A stretch of DNA of 64,000 nt from positions 21,160,450 to 21,224,449 of the forward strand of contig NC_134029.1 of assembly GCF_964204645.1 (NCBI RefSeq), read 5' to 3'. Shown here piece after piece: positions 55,760-64,000 of this stretch (the first letter of the stretch is position 1; every line of letters starts with the position of its first letter). The stretch is from Tubulanus polymorphus. Lineage: Eukaryota; Nemertea; Palaeonemertea; Tubulaniformes; Tubulanidae. The position numbers were made by a program, and so were the translations under genes. The notes below the pieces were generated by a model, which worked only from the letters and a program-made list of their open reading frames with translations, had not been told where the DNA came from and made no database searches.

Positions 55760-58700
55760 TTATACCCACGTCGAATGAGAATCATGTCGCGTTAAGTTGT
55801 CCAACGAAACCTGATTGGCTGTCGTTTTAGTCCTTCCGTTTCGGCCTTTTGCTGCCATCTTCCGTTTTTGACAATACTGAAATTCAAAATTGACGCCGTT
55901 TAGAAAAACCGAAGAACAAATCACTAACCTATAATTCTTATATGGTAATGTACTCACATTCGAATATGAGTTGTATACACATTCAAGAACACCTGTAAAT
56001 ATTGCTAAACACATGCCACCCAGTAAAACAAACATTACACCGCTTATATTCTCGAAATCGATAGGTTTCGTCACCCGAGACGGCTTTTTTGCCGCTTTCG
56101 ACGTTGCAGCGTTTTTACAAGTTTGGTTTTTTGTAAACCATTTTTCTCTCAGTTTATCGACTTCACCGCGCTCCCTCATTTCTAGTATAAAGTTTGTCAT
56201 ATTTTCGGTAAGCGGTGAATTTTTACCGAGTACCACGCCCAGGCCGTACTTCCACAAGGCCGACCCGATAATGGTCATATCGCATGGTTTATCCTGCAGA
56301 TAATATTCTACTATTTTCCTATCCCCGATATGCACAAATTTCTCCGACTGGGCTTTGCGAATACCTGCAAAATAGACACAGCCACTTGAATGAAAGTTTC
56401 ATCGAATTAACGACCATTTCTATTCCTAAAATTATTCTATAATATTATAACGTATTCATACATTTAAATGAATTCACAATGAAGGTATGTACGCCATAAA
56501 AACGTCATAAAATAGAAAAAATGTCTTAATTATCTTCACATCCATCGTGCCAATTTATACTTTTACATATCCGTATGCGTGCTAGCACGCACACTTTTCT
56601 GTTTTGTAAATACGGCCAAAACTTCTCGGATAGATTTGGCTCCGGAAATGATGCTAAACATCCCAGTAGACGGTAATCGCGACTCAGCCGCGGTATGAGC
56701 CGTAGCGATGCCATTAGGTTCGAATCCCTACCGGAGGAGGGTGGTCATAAAGTGCCGTTTCTTCCTGGATGATTTTCTTTTTTTTCAAATTGTATTTGTG
56801 ATCTAACGTCGGCTTGACAATCGTTTTTGTTACGCATCCACATTCTGCTGAGTCATTTTGTTAATCATATTTGTATAATTTGTGTATATTTTTGTTACGG
56901 TAGTTTGTTTGATTTTTTTGTAGCGTTAAGCGGCCTTTCTGGCTTTGCTAGGCCTGTGTAGATTGTATATATGTTTACATATTGTATTCTATGCAAATCT
57001 ATTGAATTGAATTGAATCGTATAATGATTACCGAGAATCACGCAGATTATTCAGTTCACTGGTTCCATTCCTGACTTTTTTAATACAAATCAATCGTTTT
57101 TCGTTTTTATCAGACGGCGACAGATTGTAGACAGACATGAATACGTTCATATTGGATATACGTACCCTCCTCTTCTGTTTTAAGTAAGCCTGATTTTTTA
57201 TTTGAACTGATGCCAAGCCACAATCGTTCGTACGTCGGTACTTGCCCATATTTAAGGAAATCTACTAACGCACTATTGTTGAGTATACCATAGGGTAAAT
57301 CAGCCTGTTTACTCAGCTGATCAATCGAATCGATCTCTATAAGATAAATAATACAGTTTTTTACTTAGGCTGCTTCGGTAGCGTGATCTGAGCTGCCACA
57401 AACACATTGGGCGAACTTCGGTTTTCGTAGCTAGTCGACTAGTGGTCGGAACTTATAACCGAACGCACTATAGTTTTCGGTCGTAGCGCATTTCACTGTG
57501 TCGGCCATCTTGAAAATAGGTCCGAACTACAGCGACCATGCTCAAACGCGTGCTCGACCATTTCCGGGTCGTAGTTCCGACTAACTGACATTCGTTTTCG
57601 TTTAGTTCGAATGTAGTCGACTAACTCCGATAACCGAAGTTCGCCTTGGCTGGCTAAGGAGACTTCGATAGTTCTGAATATAATTCCGAAATCTCTGGCT
57701 AGAATAAAATAACGTATGCACGTGTTATATACTATGATACATTCAATTTAAATTCAAAAGAAACGGGTGAAGCAAATAATGGATGTTTACGTACCTTGGC
57801 TACTTTGTGTGACCGTTAAAAATGCAGTAAGATTAGCCGTATAGTACCCTAATATTATGACTCCGAATAGACCCCAGATACCAGCTAATGCTCGGCCCGC
57901 CATAGATCTCGGGTTGATCTCCGAACCTTGATTCAGTATACTTGAGGCTGTATACCAAATAGAGTTAGTTATATTCAAGGCGCCCAGGGTTCGAATCTCA
58001 TCGGCTTTGTCCCTGAAGCAGAAATATCGACGGTTAGGTAGTTAGGTATTTGATGTCATAAACGATGATAAATATTTTCAGATTTATTGAAAGAGAAGAC
58101 ATTCGAGGCAAGCCATTCTGGAAAATCTGGTATATATACATGCACAAATTTTTCGAACCATTAAACAATGGTTTTCAACAATATTTAGAGACATTTCATA
58201 CTTTTGACGAGCTGTCAGTCTCCATTCATTGGGGTCAAGTTGGTTAATGAAGAACATCACCAGTCCAATAGTTACGAAAGCGAAAGCTATAGCCATCCAG
58301 ACGTGTATGTGAAACGGTCGGAGGAACGCCAGCACGTCGGCTTGTTTCTGAGTTTTGATACGAGCAACCGCTACGGCTTCTGAGCTCATGAACGCTTCGG
58401 TAAAATCCACGATTTGCGCACGTTTTGACGTGATGGGAAACGCTCCGATTGCGATATCCGCATCCTGGAAATGTGAGGGAAAGAACAATCGTGAATGCAC
58501 CGCGAAGCTACGAGATGAATTGAAGTTGGGTGTCGATGAAATATCAACTATAAATCGATGGGAAAACGTTTGTAAAGACTATATCGAGGGATTTAAAAGT
58601 AGGAACGATTTGATCTATTCGACTTTTCGGTCTTCGAAAACTCACACCATCATTCAACTCCTTGATAACACCAGTCCACGATCCCTTTCCAGTTGTGTCG

Positions 58701-61700
58701 ATGCCGTAGGCTTTGTCTTTTGCCTCCCTAATAATTATACTGAATCCAAAACGCTTCGCTAGATTTTCGATCAGATCGACGCAAAGTCCACCGAATTCTT
58801 GTAGTTCTTCTGGATTCGTGTTCCTTATAACAAACGGTTTTTCCTGAAGGAGGAGAAACTGCTTTATGTGTGATACATGGGGAGGAGATGAAATACTACT
58901 GGTCGCTAAATCTAGCAATTCTAGGTCAGTAAATATCGTGGCGACAAGATTTTATTTCAGTTATTCACGGGAAAACTCCATACAATATATAACCTTTCCC
59001 GATGATACTCACAACGACAGCTATAACTCTCAAAGTACTTCCTCGAATAAAAGTCGTTCGCATGTTTGAATCTCGAGGCCACGTATCAATCTTAAAAAAA
59101 GAGAAATACACGTTAAAATCATGAATAATTGCCGGGTAATAAAGTCCATCGAATTGAAGGTGTCTATAAGCTGTTCATCGATTTGGGAATTGCCGCCTTT
59201 TCCAGGAATGAATTTGGATTTATAGATGCTGCGCAAATATTCCCAGAAGGGACCATTAAAAATTAAATCTGAAATTGCAGTTTTTACACTCAGAGAGTTT
59301 ATCTACATGGGACAATGCCATGCATGTAATAGATTATCGGCTGGATGCTCGTGAGTTGAAGTACTGATTAGATTTTACAGGCCATTAGACATTAAATGTG
59401 CAAATAAAAACCCATCCATCATGTCCTGGTATGCTGTATACCTCATCCCCCTAACTGCTCTGTTCATTTATCGGTTTTAAATTTGCATAATTTCTAAAAC
59501 TGGCAGCAATATCAGGAAATTATTATATAACAGTTTTCCATGTGAGAGATCCGAGGATAACGTGCGCGCCCGATTCCGATGTTTTATTTATAACCTAAAT
59601 AACTTTCTAAATGTAATTCTGATGACCAAAGGTCATTATGCTAAAAGCGGGAGATAATGAGTCCTGATGGAATCGAAAAGCTAACAGGAAATAAAGATAA
59701 TTTGACCATAACGGGCGAGCAACGCAAGTTCGCAGCATGGGAGAATTCAATCAGGAAGACATTTTAATTTAGTTGTAGATGTGTAATAAATGTATATATA
59801 ATATAGCCCGATGGTCGTTAGGCGACGTGGACCTAGGTAGAAAGGTAGAGGAAAACATAATCGCGACACAATCAGCTACAGTTACCGGTAAAATAGCTCC
59901 AGAATTCCATGTAAAAGTTTGGAGTAATGGAACATTATTTATACTCACTGAAATAACGATACACTCGATTTTTACGTGTTTGTATGTTTTCGTATCATGC
60001 AAAAAAAAAACTGGCGGCGAAATACCACCAACACAAACACACTCGCATGCAGATAAAACCCCCCAAAACGCACACATCTACCTATCCCCACTGATGACCT
60101 TACATTTGTAAATGTTTTATTTTGGAAGTGAAACTTTGATTTCAGGGGAAAAAAACGATCGTGACTTATTACTCATATTAACGTATCCAGATATATCACT
60201 TTTCTATATATATGAGGCATGCAATCCTGAATGAAATTGATCCCGCTACGGGGAGGAAAATGGGTTATTTGAGTGGGTTGGTGCAGTGCAGGGTATAAGG
60301 TATTGTGCTAGAAGTCTGGTATTATCAATGTTCTAACCGACGTGTCCCTCGTCAACATGTCTCGTCGAAAACATACCCAAACACCCCCGGTGACTAGTAA
60401 ATTACAAAACTGAGTTACGGAATACTAATTTAATGGATCGTAAAAGCACAAAATAATTTAAGGAATGAGAAAGAATTTTATGTTATTTGTAAGAATAATG
60501 GGCAAAACATGCCGGGGGGTTGTTTTACTAAATCTAACTTACCCGATCTTCCTCCTATAGCAGACAAATTTGATACGTATTTATTGAAGTAAAATGGGAA
60601 AACAGACGAATATGAAAGAATTATGTTATTCTAAAAAAAAAGATCGCTCGTATCTGCTATGGGTTACGGGGATGTAACTTTAGTGTAGTTGACGAGGAAC
60701 TGAAGTAATAGTTGATGTTAGTGTAAACGTTAGGTGAAATGTATTCTGATATTCTTACCTCGCCGTGTTGAGACATTATCTGCATAAGCGGCGTAGCGTC
60801 GACCATAGCAAAGAAATAACGAACAAGAACGAATTAAATAAAGAACATTTGATTATTACAAGAAGCCACGTAAAAACCGCACATGTGTTGAATTTGTACA
60901 AAAACATATAATGATGATAACGATAACACGTTGCATAAAGTTTGGTTTTTTAAATTGTCGGTCTTCGGAAATAAATCGACTCGATGTTCGTTTCGTCTGC
61001 AAACCAAACTGTCTGCAAATTTATGACATCACATTAAGAATAATCGAAACAGTATACCAGATAAAACCGTTTAAGAATTCTAGACAGCAGAATAGTTCGA
61101 TTCATAAAAAATGTTTGAGATAAGCGAGTAGAAGACACTGAAACTTGTCCAATAGAGGTAGGACGTTTAGGTGACACGGTTATTCATACAGTATTGTGTG
61201 TGCATCGATTTTAGGTTTGCTGTTGTATAAACTCCGCTACTGGTTGGTAACTTCACTCAACTTACAAGAGATAATAGGTCTAAACGTGATATGAATACTG
61301 ATAATCAAGCACAGTTTATGTATGATTATCCCTGTGGATAGTCGAATGCGTAGAGTTCATGTTTTAGATAATTTCCCTGCGCGATGGCCGTCACGAAGTA
61401 CGCTATGTTGACTTATAGGGTTCTATTTGCGGGAGGTGCTCAGTTTCCCCGGCCATATTCTATGTGACCCTTGATGTACTAACATACTTATTCGCTACAC
61501 GTACGTGTAGCCTTTTTTGAAAAGTATCTTGCGAGATAGACGCCGAAAAGATATTAGCCATTTCGTATAGTTACTAATCTCCCTTGCTGACGTAAATGGT
61601 CGGTGGTAAAAATAGTCAACGTACATCAAACTATTACAGTTACAGAGTCGCGTCCAGTAATGATTTGAAATCACATTAGATAATGCATTGAACCACACAG

Positions 61701-63773
61701 TGACTTAATCGCTCACTGAGTATGAGCAATATACATTTGCGATAGATGACAATATTGAAATGATTTTACACTTCCCAAGAGACTGGCTTTACGTAGTTCC
61801 TATTTCTCATAATGCGAAGCTCAAAATGGTCGCTAATTGCGCGTCCGAGCGGAGGAGGTTCGCGGTCGGGTCGAGACCTCGTTATAAACCCGCTAAGAGC
61901 CCGTAGAGTGGCTGCAAATATTCAAATTTGATTAAACCGATCCGGTATTTTCTTCGAATGGATCCATCGTTACTTTTTTGTAGGTAATTTCGCACATTGA
62001 GAGTTTAGAGTAGATTTAAAGATGATACAATGAATTGAGTGATAGTTCAAAACACATACGTACAAAAACTTGATTCTATCATTTCGTATTGGTTATATAT
62101 ATTTATATATCAATACTTACCCAACGAGTTGTATTCTTGTTCAATAATGTTATATTCAACCAGGCCGTTTTTGAATTTTCATTATTAAACTTAACCAAAC
62201 CAGTAACGCCGTCAAATACAACCTACAATTTTCAAAAAATATGTTTTTGGGGAATTTTCAATTTCGTAAGAAATAACGAAAACAGCAATTCTTTGTGATT
62301 CTTTTTTTTATATATAGTTATAAACCACATTTTGTGATTAAATATGATTCCGGACTACATTATAAAGATGGATGCCAATTACGAAATATGTGCATATATT
62401 TATACCATGGCGATTCGGAGGTCTGAATCAATACATCTCCATCTATCTGCTTACTATCATGAGTGCATATTTCATTTACTACAAAATGTGAAAAAAGTGG
62501 GAAGCTAGTGTGTATATGTACATACGACAGTCACATTGTCACACTGCTGTTACAAGTTTTAGGAGTATATAGTAATCGGAAGAGCCGTCACGCTGTGTAG
62601 ACCTGTCATAGCACTATCCGCGAGAGAAAATCTATAAATATCTATTTATAACGGAAAAAAGATGTCGAACAGAATCGATGCCCGTTAAATCCTCATAATC
62701 TATCGAAGATCTCAGTGATGCTGTGATTTAGTATTCTAATCGCGCGCTGATTTATTCGATGCTAATGTACAATTAAATGATGTCGTATTGTACTCTGCGT
62801 TCGGTAGATTAGAGCACTTTCAAGACGTATCTCTCGTGGTTTATATCATCGCCCCCCGGATGCTTCGAGCTGTTGCGACATGGCCGAGACGTGCCGCCGA
62901 TACCGAATTCGATGTCATAAAAGATACATAATAACATCATATCGAGTTCGTACACGATATCAGCAGCAGACGTATTTCGATTGAATCGCGAGAACTCTAT
63001 GACCGCACGTTGCTTAGAATATTGGTTTATTGTTGGCGCCCACGATTTGGAGACGGTGGAGCTGAATAAAACTCGGGCTCAAATTGCCGACGATCTGAGA
63101 ACGGAGTAGAAGGACTGTAACACACTGCAGCTCTGTTGTCGACCAGTAGTAGAGCTCTCTACTAATGAGAATTACAGAGTCAATAATACCCCAGTTTTTA
63201 TGAGAAGTCGAGTACCACTTTAGAAAGTATGGTATCACTGGAATTCTGCGAATACTGTATTATAGTAACGCTAGTATGTTGTCTAATATTACTCGCGTAG
63301 ATCGCTTTTAATTGACAGTTTTTGTTTCGTGTGTTGCCTAATTGTCTGCGGGCAAGTACGTTAGGCAAACGGTCATCTTAAAGATTCGTCCGAACTAACA
63401 GAAAACCACTAATTTTTCCTATTTCATTTTAGTAGAAAAATTGCTGATTTAAGAACGATTCCCGCGAACGAATGTTCGTATAGATTTTAACCTCTTAAAG
63501 TGTTACATCAGTGTTCCACGAAGATGAGGGAACATGGATCACCCGGGTCATATTTCGACCTTCGAACGACGTTTTTTTGGTAGTATTTACCCTCTTTATC
63601 TGATCTTTTACTCGTCTATTCAAATCAATCCTTTCTCCTTCTTCCCGCGCCTGGTTGCAGATCCTACGACGTGAAGTCATTATATCCAGTTCTTCGTTGT
63701 TCAGTTTAGCCGCGGCCACGGCTTTAGCGTAAGCCCACATGGCATCGTACTGAGCCGCTAACATCGCTTTTGC
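55760..63773 (-). CDS. Ionotropic glutamate receptor, N-terminus outside window
   Basis: Exons read: 63591-63773, 62121-62222 (or 62117), 59886-59947, 59013-59090, 58646-58843, 58202-58464, 57795-58012, 57166-57336, 55958-56364, 55760-55876. The first two belong to the amino-terminal domain (AAQYDAMWAYAKAV, FDGVTGLVKFNNE). The linker is IDTWPRDS..STLRVIAVV. S1 holds KPFVIR and DADIAIGAFPITSKRAQIV. M1 is near 58300. The pore loop is SSILNQGSEINPRS and M3 ends YYTANLTAFLT. S2 has YGILNNSALVDF and KPCDMTIIG, M4 follows, and the protein ends STWV. It is an AMPA/kainate/delta-type subunit plan of a ligand-gated cation channel. The phase between 62121 and 59947 only fits if the donor is 4 bases later (after 62117) or a small exon is missing. 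Earlier exons lie past the right edge. Confidence 0.88.
56660..57017 (+). mobile_element. tRNA-derived SINE with TTGAA tail
   Basis: The head contains CAGCCGCGGTATGAG and a perfect B-box GGTTCGAATCC at about 56717-56727, spaced like a tRNA gene. A body of about 250 bp follows. It ends in tandem TTGAA units (57002-57015), a typical SINE tail. The element lies in a receptor intron between the exons at 56364 and 57166. The left boundary is an estimate. Confidence 0.65.
57408..57646. mobile_element. MITE with GGCGAACTTCGGTT ends
   Basis: Inverted arms of about 33 bp: the left reads GGGCGAACTTCGGTTTTCG and the right reversed reads AGGCGAACTTCGGTTATCG. Both arms continue into TAGTCGACTA. The element is about 239 bp and non-coding, in the receptor intron between the exons at 57336 and 57795. 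Confidence 0.8.
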
Positions 63774-64000
63774 CTGTGGAACACAAATATCAGAAGTTTT
63801 AGAAATATACATCGATCATGCAAAATAAGACATAGCGAGATCAACCCTTATAAGGAATTTGCAAAAAGAAACTTGGAGAGGAAAGAAAAATGTGGAACTC
63901 TTCGTTACTTGATGGGATATAGCATTTTTGGTTTTTTTTTTGTGGGGAGGGGTGGTGGTCGTTGGGAGAGTTATAAGGGTATGTGCCAGTAAATATGTTA
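63774..64000. other. Intron of the glutamate receptor gene, open at the window edge
   Basis: The acceptor TTCCACAG|GCA at 63773 shows that another exon lies further right. The 227 bp here include a T/G-rich run near 63925-63960 and no coding signal. Confidence 0.55.

Noticed and set aside
57975-57995. GGGTTCGAATCTC as a tRNA or SINE B-box
   Set aside because: It lies inside the receptor exon 57795-58012, which reads as protein; no tRNA-like head is present.
59030-59268. Minus-strand open frame containing GPFWEYLRSIYKSKFIPGKG as a receptor exon
   Set aside because: The neighbouring exons 59886-59947 and 59013-59090 join directly with correct phase and family order, and this stretch leaves no room for an intron before 59090.
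1-64000. CRISPR arrays, bacterial operons, rRNA or intact tRNA genes
   Set aside because: No spaced direct repeats of that type, no polycistronic layout and no complete tRNA or rRNA sequence were seen; the window is a eukaryotic nuclear sequence.

Overview
This is a 64 kb window of an AT-rich animal nuclear genome. Genes are split by GT..AG introns, polyadenylation signals are AATAAA, and many short inverted-repeat transposons, SINE-like elements and one BEL/Pao retrotransposon are present. Gene content (MED16, POLR3G, ANAPC15, JTB, VWA3, SLC47, LRRC74, an ionotropic glutamate receptor, expanded cytosolic sulfotransferases) fits a marine invertebrate, most likely a lophotrochozoan such as a mollusc. 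That placement is inference; no rRNA or mitochondrial marker is present.

Layout. 134-1527 (-): part of a DUF4537 gene. 4449-11835 (-): a 22-exon VWA3A/B-type gene that reconstructs to 1,091 aa. 13793-15114 (+): JTB. 15624-16269 (+): ANAPC15. 17276-21365 (-): MED16, 8 exons, 835 aa. 21804-23021 (+): POLR3G/RPC7, head-to-head with MED16. 24562-43704 (+): tandem array of eight sulfotransferase (SULT) loci, six intact and two broken. One of the broken loci is split by a very young BEL/Pao element at 30730-36802. 44268-49222 (+): SLC47/MATE exporter, 16 exons, 604 aa. 50554-54109 (+): LRRC74-like protein with leucine-rich repeats and two EF-hands, 522 aa. 55760 to the right edge (-): ionotropic glutamate receptor whose first exons lie outside the window.

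How the genes relate. MED16 (Mediator tail), POLR3G (RNA polymerase III) and ANAPC15 (anaphase-promoting complex) are housekeeping genes packed in 8 kb. The SULT array looks like an actively evolving detoxification or secondary-metabolism locus: birth, decay, a shared near-identical tract that suggests gene conversion, and transposon disruption are all visible. It lies directly upstream of an SLC47 exporter on the same strand, so conjugation and efflux genes are neighbours; a functional link is only a hypothesis. The glutamate receptor has unusual pore and ligand-site residues and is the most interesting single protein here.

Exon models come from open frame, family motifs and splice consensus, with phase arithmetic checked by hand. 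Family assignments are from recognition, not from a database search.
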